Source: Gonapodya sp. JEL0774 (lineage: Eukaryota > Monoblepharomycota > Monoblepharidomycetes > Monoblepharidales > Gonapodyaceae). Taken from it: a stretch of DNA of 64,000 nt. A model generated the notes under the pieces. The model was given only the letters and a program-made list of their open reading frames with translations. It searched no databases and was not told where the DNA came from. A program made the translations under genes and the position numbers. The DNA lies in the NCBI GenBank assembly GCA_027604505.1, contig JADIIX010000087.1, forward strand, positions 1-64,000, read 5' to 3'. This document shows, piece by piece, positions 46,891 through 59,000 of this stretch. The stretch's first letter is position 1; each line of letters starts with the position of its first letter.

Positions 46891-48110
46891 CACACAAACA
46901 TTATGACCCAAGTAGGTGAATGCCCGTCAGTTCCGCAGCTCACACACTTCACCGGACCCGATTCCTTTCACAGTCAAACAATGGCGTCACAAAACGCTGC
47001 GAAACGTCTGCTGTGACCTTTTCGCTACTTCTCCTCTCTTCGGCCTCTCTCGATCCCATCAAGAGTGACCGGTCGTCGATCCAGTCCACCGATATGGAAT
47101 CAATCAAAGCGCCTCCATGGGAAAGCCCCGATTGGCATGATATATCACCTAAAATCCAGGTCTGACTCTTGAGAGCCACATTTTACGGAATGAATGAGAG
47201 AGAGTTGCTCGAGCGGAAGCTGAAAAGCGTTATGTCGAAGTCGAAAAGCGTCAGGTTGAATTAGAAAATCGACTGGTGGACAGCGAAGTGGCTTTTACGA
47301 ATTTAGAATAGTTTTTGGTGAGTACTGACGTCAACCAAAGTGATGCGGATGGCTATAACATGACCAGAAACGCTCATCCAAACCAGAACACGCTCGCGTA
47401 AAGTTAATGAAAGGGTGTGGGCCCAAGTTGGAAGACTTTCAGAATCGTCCGATCGACCTTTGGATTACCATTGCCACGTCTCGCAATCATTCGCCACACT
47501 TTCGTAGCCAGCTCCTCTTGTCCCACGAACGATGGAGAAATGACCAAGCGGGGCATCGAGCCTTGGCTCATGACATTGTGAACCTCCATATACGCCTCTC
47601 GTCTGCACACCACACTTCAGTTTTCAGCACCGACCGAGCAATACTCATCTTCCCCTCTTCGCTGAGCTCACTGCGTGACAGAATAGATTTGTTATTGACG
47701 ATGCCCTTTCCTACTGCAGTTCCTTCCCATCCGGGAAGAGCGCAACCTCGCCACCCTCTTCTACAAACTTCTCGCGATCCAGGGGTGACTGTGGACGATG
47801 GGATTGACATTCACGATGACACTTGAGTGATGTTGGCGATTGTATTTCAAGCTTGTTTTGCCCAGCTAGATATGCAATTTTCCTTATATACTTGGTTTGA
47901 CCTTCAAATACACGTTCTCAGTACGTTATTTCGAACCAAGCTACGCCGAGAGAGGTTCCCCCTTCTCCAAGCGTCTATTTGTCTTTTTATTCTGGAAACA
48001 TGGACACATACATGGACCTTTTCATGGACTCTTATCAATTCAATTAAACATTCTGTACGCTTTTTTTTGTGGCAAATGGGGATCTTATCCCCATCACTAT
48101 TCGTAATGCA
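46891..48110. other. 1.2-kb region upstream of the SHLD2-like gene, with a possible coiled-coil exon
   Basis: No complete gene is recognised. One stretch at about 47190-47311 (+) reads ARAEAEKRYVEVEKRQVELE followed by NRLVDSEVAFTNLE and a stop, which looks like the end of a charged coiled coil. A TGA lies three codons before it, so it would need an upstream exon. A candidate is the frame ending DWHDISPKIQ before GTCTGACTC at 47161. It could be a small gene or a relic. Frames at 47404-47826 on the two strands overlap each other and are not called. Confidence 0.35.
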
Positions 48111-50786
48111 ATGAGAGTTCTCTTCTCGTTTCCCCCACATAATCTACGTCCCTCTCTACTTGCTGCATCTCCCACAGAGCAGGAAACAGAAAATTTTGAG
48201 AGGGACTGTCAAACATTCATAACATGGAATGAACCGTCCTACTCTGTCAACTACGATTCTGCGTTACCATCCTACTCTCCGAGTGTAATCTCCATCACGA
48301 CCTCAAAGAGTCCATCTCCAGAACCACAACGGCACCCGGTTCGGAAGAAGTCCCAGCGAAGCTCCGGGGAATGGGATGATCCACACTATACGACAGTTCA
48401 AAACCATTCCAGCCGGCGCCATCCTAAATCCATTAAGCGACGGAGATTTGAATCTTCCAGTGACAATGTGGAAAGCGTGGGCTCATTCGACAATTCGGAT
48501 TTGAATCAAAGACAGTTGCTGTTTCCAGCTCCCAGAAACGGTGCACTCGAAGACGATATCACGGAATTTTCCGCTGTTCCGGGCGCAACTAAGACGTCTA
48601 TCGACATCAGGTTGAGACACACTACACCGGATGGAAGCTCAGACGGCCAATATGCGCGCGGAGATTCCGACTCGGACGGCTTCCTTCCTCACGACAATCG
48701 CCAATTGCCTGTTTCCGGATCTGCAATGGTCCCGATGCCCCTGTCCAATCGAGTTGATCAAAGGCCAACAGCACATCCTCTTAGTTTTGCTGACTCCGTT
48801 CAACTCAGGCGATCTCCGGATCGGAGACTCGGTGGAAGCAGATTCCCATCAAACCCGCTCCAGGGTTCGAAACTTGTGGACCTTCTGGAGTTTTCCTCGC
48901 CGGCTGAATCAGACCCAGGGGTACTTTATTCCGTTGTCGGTGCTATCACTCAAGTTAACGGTGGCGTCGAGGAAATTACATTCAAGGATGGCAGGAGTTC
49001 ACCCAAGTCCTCAATTGTTGTCTGCGATGAGAACAGTCAATACGTGGAAGTGACATTCTGGGGTCACTTGGCACCTCACACCCAAAAGTTATGCGTTGGC
49101 GATATTGTTCTGCTCGAAGGTGGGTGCTGCATTCTGACGCATTGGTGGAGACCACCCACAATGATTCACTTCGCAGCCATAAAGCGGAAAGTGTACAAGG
49201 CGCGTGGCTACGGCGCAACTATCTCGCGTTCCAAAATTTGGGTCGGTTCAAGGACCATCGGACCACCCATTGGTGAGGAAAGCTCCGGAGTCGACTTGTG
49301 CGACCCACTGCTCAAACACAGATCAATCTTTTCAAGTAGACTCGCAAGACCCTGGACCATCGTATATGCGCAGTATACCAGATGTCCGAGACCGTTTGGA
49401 TCTGGTAACAGCGTGGGCACAGCAAGACCCGTTTTTGCAAATAAAACGCAACATGGCCCGAACAGAAAAACCGCAGCCTGAAACCGAGAACAAAGGTAAG
49501 TAGGGCTTCTTATGTTCCGATGCGGTGGTTATGGATTCTGTGAGGATAAATGAGTGTGATTGTTCAGATCCTCAGGTGTATGACTACAAAAATGTTTGCG
49601 ACTTCCGCGATAATATGGTTCTAAATCTGGTATGTTTACCTTTGTTTTTGCTTGTTGTTGCCCCCTTGGAACCAATAACGGAGCCCCTCTGTTATTAGCT
49701 TGCTCGGGTCATATCTATTGAAGAAACTCATTCCAAGGTTGCAATCGTGGATCTCATCGATCGTATGGGGGGACAAGTCTCCTTGAAACTGTTGGTGGTT
49801 TGATAGTAATTTTGATTCTGACCATGGCTGTGGCTGACTGATTTGTTGTTGCAGCCAGAATAAGTCCGAGAACATTCTCGCGACGTTACGCGAATCTAAC
49901 GGGGATGTTTTGTCAATTTCTGGTGTCAAAGCGAGGATAGAACCATCGACAGGTCCTTATATACTAGATTTACTTGTGATTGAATGTTTGATAACCTTCT
50001 ATTTTCATGACAGGTCGATTTTTTCTCGAACAGTCCGCCGGAACGACTGTGCAAATCGTTACAGTTGCGGACAGTGGTGCATTTATTGCACGACGCATGT
50101 CAAACAAACGCCATTTCGCGGATGTAAAGGAGCTACAGCTGTCTGGTTTCAGTGGTAGGTGGTTTTATTGTTATGGGGCGTCCAAGTTGTGAGTGATGTC
50201 CACTTCCTGTGCTGACCGATCTTGTAAACCGCCATCAGGTGTGGCCGAGCTCAGTGCTCAGATCTCTGCGCTCCGGCTCCCTGGTATACCCGAAATACGT
50301 CAGTCGGATACTGGGATTGCCCCACCTTCACTCGACGAGGTGGCTTCTCTTGTGACTCTCCGATGTTCGACTTGTGGCTCTAAACCACACTCGGACCGCA
50401 ACGGTATACACACTTGCGTGCGCTGCAATCTTGCAGATCAAAAGCTTGAGTGGAGCTGGTGCCCATTTTCTCTCGATGTTGTTTCTCGTCCGGATCTCAC
50501 CGCAGTCCTTTCGGTGGAAGTCCCTGCTGGTGGTCCCTCAGCGTCTGTGCTTGCGGGATTATCACCATCCGTGTTTCGGAGTTTTGCGAACAAATCCAAG
50601 ACTGCAGATTTGGGCGCTTGCTTGAAGGAACTTGATCGCTTCACCAATTTATGTGCTGTTCTGACAGATCTTTCTGGGGCGACCGAACCCCTGAAGTTCG
50701 TGCTGTCATGTCATACTTGGAAGGACGCCAATGAGATTCCAATACGCAGTCAATACCGTTTGATCAATTTGATACCTGATCTATAA
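48111..50786 (+). CDS. SHLD2-like protein (shieldin subunit 2 / FAM35A homologue), three OB folds with a zinc site
   Basis: In vertebrates SHLD2 is the single-strand-binding subunit of shieldin, which protects broken DNA ends from resection. The resemblance runs in the same order along the protein. The N-terminus MRVLFSFPP may correspond to the short SHLD2 N-terminal motif; disorder follows to about 48.85 kb. OB1 has VLYSVVGAITQVNGGVEEIT, VEVTFWGHLA and VGDIVLLEGG. Across an intron near 49.13-49.20 kb come AQLSRVPKFGSVQ and SIPDVRDRLDLVTAWAQQDP. OB2 has LARVISIEETHSKVAIVDLI. The last exons have GVAELSAQISALRLPG, the zinc motif CSTCG-x10-HTCVRC, PDLTAVLSVEVPAGGP and the ending SQYRLINLIPDL. 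The zinc spacing and final motif match what I recall of human SHLD2. Homology is an inference from memory, not a search; other RPA-like OB proteins are the alternative. Five to six introns. Confidence 0.7.
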
Positions 50787-50967
50787 CACTCCTTCATGAA
50801 GGGAATTAGCAATCTGGCTTCTCATATTATTCGTATTCGTTTCCAACTCAATGTAGCAATGATGTCAATTTTGATGGGAGTTGAAAGAATGGGTTGTGGT
50901 CGTAAAGTTTGAGAGAAGCGGGATATCGTGGTTCACATGGCATAAGACCGAATTCTCCACGTAGACA

Positions 50968-51801
50968 ATGTCCACTCCGGCCAAGAGGTAAACTTTCCGT
51001 TCAACTTCACTCTGGATGCGTTCTCTTTTATCTCTGCTTCGTAGACGCCTTATGCGAGACTTCAAGAAGCTCTCCACGGATCCACCGGTGAGCTCTTCCG
51101 ATCCCTAGTCCGTTTCGAGCGTAATCATCGAGCCAGAGTACGTATCCATGGTTTTTTCTGTGATTCTCATATTCTATTACAACGGGACTCGCAGGTAAGT
51201 TCGGTTCATGATACCAATCGCTCCACTTGCAACTGTCTCATTTGCTTCCATTGTCGAAGGTCGGAGTCTCAGGAGCTCCCACACAGGACAACGTGCTACT
51301 GTGGAACGCTGTTATCTTTGGTCCTGAAGGTCGGTGGCCTGTCGTGGCAAAGAGTCCATATGAGCCTCGCCTTGAATGCTCTCACTTTTAGAGACACCTT
51401 TTGAGGATGGGACCTTTAAGCTTGTCCTCCAATTCGACGAATCATACCCCACCAAGCCCCCCCATGTTCGTTTCGTGACGAAGATGTTCCACCCGAACGT
51501 ATACGCGAACGGGGACCTGTGTCTAGACATTCTGCAAAATCGCTGGTCACCCACGTATGACGTAGCCGCCATTCTGACCTCAATTCAATCACTATTACAC
51601 GATCCCAACCCGGCTAGTCCCGCAAATGCTGAAGCCGCGAGGCTCTTTGTAGAGAACAGAAAGGATTACAATAGACGTGTCCGGGAAACAGGTATGCACA
51701 CATCTTCGCTTCTGGTACCTCAGCCCGCGTTCGAGGCACTCAAAGTCTCTTGTTTGTACCCGCGTAAATCTTACAAAGTCGAGGAAAGTTGGATGAGCTA
51801 G
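50968..51801 (+). CDS. RAD6: ubiquitin-conjugating enzyme E2, Rad6/UBE2A-UBE2B type
   Basis: Rad6 ubiquitinates histone H2B and, with Rad18, PCNA in damage tolerance. The start exon MSTPAKR ends in GTAAAC and joins [14 protein letters not shown]. Next come [20 protein letters not shown], then [40 protein letters not shown] and [20 protein letters not shown] with the catalytic Cys in LCLDIL. It ends [21 protein letters not shown] joined to VEESWMS, without the acidic tail of budding yeast Rad6. Length is about 150 residues, normal for UBE2A/B. It starts 181 bases after the SHLD2-like stop on the same strand and converges on CDC3. Confidence 0.95.
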
Positions 51802-52066
51802 CCCAGAACCGGTGATACGAGGGGAGGAGGTGCTTTGTGTTACGACATTTGTTTCATGATTGTAATTGATAGCATTAAATTCATTGGAGGTCTTGGATGC
51901 GCACTGGGACTGTTGATTCAATCGTGATATAGCCAAAACGCAGAAAACTCGAAAGATTCCCATAATCCGCGGGGTCGTAACTTGTATTGTAAGCACCCCT
52001 TTTAAATACAATCAATAGCTGCCACTCTCATCACTCAATAAACGCTGGTCGCACGATCACTCACGA

Positions 52067-54235
52067 TCACTGAGGGGAAGACCTGGTTCACAAACATCGA
52101 ACCAATGCATGTCTGACATTCACTTACTTTGAAAAGACCGCTCTTCTTCTTCTTCTGTTCAGGCGACGTGGGTCTTCCTTCCGCGATAGCCTTCCGCCGT
52201 GAATCCAGTTCTGCGCGCTGTCGCTCCAGCTGTTCCTTCATTTCACGGTGCTTGGCGTACAGCTTCGGTACATATTCAATTCAGATCGTGTGACAACGTG
52301 CATCGGTGATAGAATAATTATTAGATTTGCCAAGCTGGCGGCAATCACTTTGAGAGTGTGGCTAACTCACCTCTTCCTCGGATTGTTTCAGCTTCGCCTC
52401 CTTCTCCGCCACCTTCTGTTGGAAAACGAGCTTCATCTCCTGTTCCATCTTCGCCATCTTGGCCTCGTGGGCTCTTTTCTCCTCCTCGAGTTTCACGAAG
52501 GGGCTGAATGAAATCGTTGGGGCGGGATTCATATCGGCGTAGAGTTATTTACGTGGATATGTCAATTGAATACACGACCATTCATCTCCGAATTTAACTT
52601 CTGTCGGACTCACTCTGGGTTGCCGTCAATAACTGGTCCTCCACCAGACATGATCTTCGAGGTCCTATACTGCTCGTAGAGAACCTGGTTGGTGTGCTCC
52701 TTCAGCTCTTCCATGTGAGTCCTGTAGGTTGTTTGTCACAGGGAACGGTTCGCGTGAATCAACATTTTGCGGTCACGATGAGGAACAATCACTCACCTAA
52801 TAAGCATCTGTCTGAGCTTAACGAAGTCGCAGTGGTCCTCGTTATCGACTTCAATCACACCCCACGGGTATTTACGGCCGCGGACCTTCTTGCCATTGAC
52901 ATCGTACTCCTGAGTGCTGCCCACGATGGCGAAGGGGATGCGTTCCTGTTGAATGTCTGCGTGAGCAAACCAATCACGCTGGTGTATGGAATGTCGAACT
53001 GACCAAGATTTTCTTGGTTTCGTCAATTGTTTCGGCGTCGTCACCCTCGTAAATCTGGGGCTTGTAGATGTCAATTTTGTTTGCTGCGATGTCGTCAAGA
53101 ATCTAGGCACAACGGGCAACGTTAAGAGCTTTGCCGGTTTCCCATCGTGAAATAAACATGTTGTTCATCATTTTTGAGATACCAACCCTCTGCTTGAAGA
53201 GCTTGATCTCCTCGTCCGTCAGAGTGTCGGACTTGGCAATTACGGGTATGAGGTTGACGCGCTGGTGGAGACGACGCATGAACTCGATGTCGAGAGGCTT
53301 GAGGCTGCAAGGCGTTGGCAGTTGTGAAAGAACAAGTACACGCGGTTTACATTGATTCGAATTACATAAAGGGGATTGTTCGGGCTTGGTGCCCTCCGCG
53401 CGTCTTTACAATACTCACGAGTGGCCAGTGGGCGCAATGAAGTACAAGCATGCGTGGACACGGTTGTCTACGATCCTCTTGCGGTTGACACGGTTTTCTT
53501 GCTCGAGGTAGGAGTCGAAGCGAGACTCGATGGCGGCCAGGATGGGGCGCCAAGAATCCTCATTATTGACAAAGTCACCGAACCCCGGGGTGTCGATGAC
53601 AGTGAGCTTGAGCTTAACCCCCGACTCCTCGATGTCTATAAGAGATGGGAAGGGATCAAGGATGAGTAGGTATCATCACTCGACACTGTCCTCTGTTCAC
53701 CCAATTCACAATCATTCTTTCTACAAAGTCGATGTTCTTCTCCCATTCAACAAACGGATTCAGTGCTTATGTAATGACGCACCTGCGCTGATAGCCTGAA
53801 TGTCAACTGTCTTCGGAGTCTCTACAGATGGCTCCACTTCAACCTTGGCAGGGTAGATGGACGTGTTGAAAAGAGTGTTAACGAGAGTAGACTTTCCGAG
53901 TCCAGACTCGCCTGGAAGAGCAGAGAAGAGACGCAGAGGGTTGAAAATCTTGTGTGGCGAAACATCCAGAGAGGATGTCGACAATATCTCACCGACAACC
54001 ATGAGGTTGAAGAAGAAGCCCTTCTTGATGGACTTCCTGTGAACCTGGTTAGGGAGGTTCGAAAAGCCAACGTAGCCGTTCAGCTGTTTCTTGACAACTG
54101 GTAGGAAAGTGCGTGGCGGAATGGACCAAATCCGGCATTACCAGCAGACGACCAAGGATACAAAGCCAGAAGGTCAACAGCATTGAAACTTAAGACTATG
54201 GACCGTGTGCTCCACGCACCAGGAATCTGCATCAT
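52067..54235 (-). CDS. CDC3: septin, Cdc3/AspB type
   Basis: Septins are filament-forming GTPases that act in cytokinesis and morphogenesis. The ATG at 54235 gives MMQIP joined to [18 protein letters not shown], then [20 protein letters not shown]. The P-loop is [10 protein letters not shown]3 is in a [11 protein letters not shown] segment, and G4 is [14 protein letters not shown]. The septin unique element is seen in [40 protein letters not shown] follows, then a C-terminal coiled coil ([40 protein letters not shown]) ending [10 protein letters not shown] last intron (GTAAGT after LFK) seems to put the TGA in its own exon at 52067-52069, so the 3' limit is slightly uncertain. About nine introns. 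It is divergent from translin. Confidence 0.93.
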
Positions 54236-54756
54236 CTTTGCGAGAAGTTGAAGGGGTACGACAGATGGAACAAAAGGGGACCGGGGACGAGCCGAAAAAA
54301 AGGGGTCTGGGCGAGGGGTTCGTGACAAGTTGAAAATCAGCCAAGGACGAGTGCGCGATCGTTATGAGTTCTTGATCCTCACTGAGCGGAATTGGGTGCG
54401 GAAACTCGGGCTGGTTGGGTGTGCTGGACTTCGAGTGTGGCGCTTCCACCTCACAGTTCCTTCTCAATTGCCGTTTGCAACCACCAGAATCAATGCAATG
54501 GTTTCCAAACCAGAACGAGCCCCGATTCCTCGAAGAGCAATAAAGCATTGATTCTGTGAAGATAGTTATTAGTTCAGTAGCTGATCCAGTTTGGAATTAT
54601 AGTTGAAGGTTCAACTACTTTATGAAAATGGAAATGATACATCAAAAATTCTTTTCCGTACCTATTCAAGGACATTAACTTGGACTCAGGGTGTATGCAA
54701 TTGTGTACTATATAAGTATTCGTGATATCATCGGGAGAGATGGCATAAGCGACATA
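54236..54756. other. divergent upstream region of CDC3 and translin
   Basis: About 520 bases with both promoters. The minus-strand open frame to 54548 continues upstream of the CDC3 start and is probably 5' leader. AT-rich sequence around 54550-54750 is consistent with promoter DNA. No RNA gene was seen. Confidence 0.5.
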
Positions 54757-56001
54757 ATGGACATCTTTGGCTCTGTTGCTGAGCGCCTCGAGGAGGAGAG
54801 CGACGTAAGAGAGGTGACTTTTCTCTAGTTTCCACTGGCAACGGTCTTGAACTCAGATCCTCGTTACTTGTCACAGAAAGTTAGGATGGTTGTTCGCGAT
54901 TTCGGTAAGTCCGACCGATGACGGTAAATCGGTAAATCCGAATGAAAATACTTTCATATCATTTTATCTCGTGCAAGCGATGCGATACCCTTCTGACTCT
55001 CTCTGCCCTGCGAAACACCAGACAAGGTTGTTCGATCGACAAATGCGATACTCACAGATATATACTCCGATGCATCCGATACCCGTGAGTGCTTTGTGGC
55101 TCACGCAGTGTCAAGCGGTACACTTTGACTGCTATACGCATTACTGAGCTGAGCGCTCCACATCACAGGCATTCGCCACCAGACAGAAGTTGCAGAGGCC
55201 CGCTTACCCGCTATCCGCACAGAGTTTGCGAAGATACAGAAGCTCGTACCCCCCGAATTGTTCTTTAAGTGAGTCTCATTTTTTTTTGGGGGGGGGGGGA
55301 GGGGGGACTTCAGTTTCATGACGGTTGGAACGTCCCCCCATTGTGGGACTCGTTTTACTTGGCACTAAACACAATGGGCTTCTTGTTCAGGTACAACGAT
55401 ATGTGGCGCATATCTCTGCAGCAATCTGTCTATATCACTGCCATGATCGTCTACTTGCGGCACTCCAGGCTTATCACCTTTGACGAAGTTGAAGGTTTCC
55501 TTGGTCGTGAGAATCACCCGGTTTTGGTCCATTCTGATTGTCAACATGGACATATCTGACTCTCACTGGAATGTAGTCAAAGTTCTCTTCGCCTCTCCTT
55601 CTCCACCGGCGTTCCACATCACAGGGGAAGATTTTCTGCATGCGGTAATCTCCCGTGAGCCAGGCGCTTGTTCGAACTCTACTGATCACTCATCTTACTT
55701 CCATTTGCTGACTTCTTAGTGATTTCTGACCTCTCTCGCCTGTCCATCAACTCAGTTACGTCTGGCGATTACTCTCGTCCGCGAGCTATTCTCTCTTTCA
55801 TTACGCAACTGCACTGTAAGATTTGCGTTGGGAGTGCCCCAGACAACCTAATTTAACATTCCTCTCTTTCCAGCGGGTTTCCAGATGCTCAGTTTGAAGA
55901 ATGATTCTCTTAGAAAGCGGAGCGATGCTGTGAAATATGACTTGCAGAGGTGTGAGCAAGTCGTCTACGATTTGTCTGTAAGAGGTTTGATCAAGGAGTG
56001 A
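54757..56001 (+). CDS. TSN: translin
   Basis: Translin is an octameric single-stranded RNA/DNA-binding protein; with TRAX it forms the C3PO nuclease. The start MDIFGSVAERLEEESDVRE is followed by short exons. GIRHQTEVAEARLPAIRTEF and VPPELFFKYNDMWRISLQQS match translin helices, followed by VYLRHSRLITFDEVEGFLG and FHITGEDFLHAVI. The most diagnostic block is DLSRLSINSVTSGDYSRPRA with ILSFITQLHSGFQMLSLKND-SLRKRSDAVKYDL and VVYDLSVRGLIKE at the end. One intron contains a T-run/G-run at about 55279-55307. Length is about 230 residues as expected. TRAX is not in this window. Confidence 0.93.
55279..55307 (+). repeat. T-run followed by G-run in a translin intron
   Basis: About nine T, ten or more G, one A, then six G follow the donor after LFF(K). 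It is intronic and a likely place for sequencing error. Confidence 0.8.
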
Positions 56002-56091
56002 CAAGGCAGCCTACGAATCGATAAAGAATTGTTTGCGAAAATTTCATATTTACATAACGCAATTTCAATGCACTTTGCTTCTCAGAACCCT

Positions 56092-59000
56092 TTAACTCGG
56101 CTTTGTTCGGTGAAGAACGTCCTGAATGAGCTCCCCCCACTCCTTCTGAAACCTATCCACCCCAAATCTCTGCTGTACATCTAATGAAGTATTTCGCATC
56201 TTTTGTTCAAGTTGACTGTCTCCGCGAAACGGCTTTTCTTCGAGCCACCACAGCACCTCCCGCGCCATCGCACGGGAGATACGTGCGCGCTCTAGCACCC
56301 CAGCTTTTCCTACTGTTGCGCAATCCGCGTCAATTAGCGAGCCAAGCATATGTCTAAAAGCTCCTGGAGCGTCATCACCTCCAGGCACTGCTTTTAATTT
56401 CTCGCTGTTGGTGTATATCTCCTCCACCCCACCACATCGCAATGTCACAGTGGGTACTCCGTAAGCAGCGGCTTCTATAAAAGTCAAAGGGATGCCTTCA
56501 TTACGTGAGGTTGAGAGCAATACAGAGTCACCGCGAGCAAGTATCCGTGTTACATTGTTCCGGGTTTGAGGTCCCAAAAGATCCACGAATTGATGGAAGT
56601 CCGGGGGATCAGAGCAGGTTTTGGATCCATCTATGCCTTCAGCACGACATCTTGCCCTCATGTAAAGCCTTTCCATCACCTCTCGCTCCATAGGCCCACC
56701 ACCAGCAACCACCAAACGAGGTGGCTTTGTTTTGCCGGCACCTCGAACAACCAGCGCCCCAATATCCAGCCACAGGAGCGGATCTTTCTGTTCGTCGAGG
56801 CGCCCTAAAAATAATACAAGAGGCCCCGTCCGCACAAGGTCAGACACATCTGATGGATCAGCATATCCTCCGTCAGGAGGGACGAATGGAGGACGGATGG
56901 CTCGAAGTTTTCTATCCTCTGTTATCGGATCGGCAAAGGGTCGGCCAAGCGACTGGTGCTCGACTGGCGATGGTTGACCAATATTCTGATGCCCTGCACG
57001 CACATTGTTAATGAGGTAGGATCGAAGATGCGCGCTGGCAGTCACACGCCCCTCAAGCGCCCACGAGGAGCGGCCAGATCGCCACTCCCAGTCAGACACT
57101 GAGTTGGGTGAAGGCATGTGGAGAATGTCAATTGCAGGCACACCAGGAATATCGGTACTACCGTGCCATCGCTCGGCGGCAGAGTAACCCGCTTCTGCGC
57201 GGCTCACAATAAGGAGCGACGCTTTTCTTGAGACAGCAAGGTAGTCTAATATCGCGTCTTGATGGGCGGTGTTGTTGGTCATTGTTTGAAGGTGCCATAT
57301 CTCGTTAGCAACAGTGCGGAAAACTTTCTCCCAGGGGTGATCAGCAAGATGACGTGCCACAACCAGGACGATGTGAGCAGTTGAATGCATTTTCTTGATA
57401 GCCCTGAGGGCTTCGAGATCATAGAGGTCGGCCCCTCCCATTGTCATCCATGGGAGGACATAGAGAACAACGAAACGATGTGGTTTTACTTGGTGGAAAG
57501 TTGGGTTGAAGGGGAAAATGGGATACGTTGCTGCATGTGACAGCAACGGACCTTGCGCTTTCATTGTATTACCAACAAATCGTTCCAGAATTGATTTGCG
57601 TTTCTCGCGATGGTAGCGAGAGAACAGAGGAACGTGGCGCTGCTTGGAATCGAGTGGCTGGTAGCAAGGCAGAAACATAGTTCTCCCAGTTGACTCGTTC
57701 CCGGGAGGTTTGGAAGTCCAGCGAGATTGAACAATAGTTGACAACTCTGATGAGTCGAAGTCACCGAAGAAGCTTGGATTATTCTTTCGCACTTCATCAT
57801 GAACGATCGAGTCATTGGGAGAGATTATTTTGATAGCTGCAGAATTTCCCAATGTGTGCCGCCGGTAGTGGAAAAGCGGCTCACGCAGAAGTGACCCAAT
57901 ATGACCAAATGCGGCCAAGCGCACCCAAAACTCCCAGTCCTTGCAAGAGGAGAAGCACACGTGACTAAAAGTAACTTCCGTTCTGACAAGCGGTCCTTAC
58001 CTCGAAGTACCGTATTTTCTCTCGTGAACACATTCCCCCGACTTGTAGAAAGGACGCTTTTGTAATCGCAGCCGTTGCAGTCAGATAATTTTCCTTGCGC
58101 AGCCGCTGTGCTGAATATTCTGCATATACTGTATCCTCATGATCACCGAAATGAACAACTCCCGTATAAACGAAAGAGGTTCGGTAACCAGATCGCCGAT
58201 TCTTTGGTTTTGGGAGAGAGTACGCGTCAGTGTCAGTTGTGATCCGCTGTCGAACCGTGATAGCGAGTTTTTCAAGGGCCATTTGGTCCAAATAGTCGTC
58301 AGGGTCGAGAAAGATTACATACTCGCTCTTCGAGAGGATGACTCCTGTATTACGCGTTTCAGAAAGACCCATGTTACGCCAGTGACCCACAAGCCTAACA
58401 GGCATGCAAGATGGGTCCACAGTGTCATTGTTGGAGGGAGGATACCAAAACAAACCGCCTGTCCGTTGTGGTCCCAACACCTGCCGCAGCATTGCTTCTG
58501 CTGCTGCGTCCGACCCATCGTTAATAATGATCACCTCAAAATCACTAAACGACTGAGAAGCAAGAGAGTCAAGAGTTTCGCGTAGCCAATTTTCTTCCCA
58601 AACATTGTAAAACGGAACAATGACCGAAATGGCAGGACTCCACAGTCGCTTCAAGCGTGAAAAAGTACGTAGCGGTGGAAGCCCTGGAAGTTCTTCTACG
58701 AATGTGGTGGATTCGGTAGGTCCAACAAAGAGGTGATAATTGTGGAACAGCAGGGGTACAGGGAGGTCCATCCCCCACACATGAGCAGTCGCCATTCTTA
58801 TCCACATACTTCTAAGCGCCTGTCGTGGTGTGGAATAAGGCTCATTCGACAAGTCCTCCTGCCAAAGTTCTGCGAGACAGACAGTCCATCCAACAACTGC
58901 GGCACTCTCAAGGAACAGTTGCCGAGCGTCATACACGTACGAAGGAGATGAGAGATTTAATCTTTCAAATTTGTTTGAACTCTCAAACTGGAAATCTGAC

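Noticed and set aside
47404-47826. Overlapping open frames on both strands before the SHLD2-like gene
   Set aside because: They oppose each other over the same bases and neither resembles a known protein. Probably leader or spacer.
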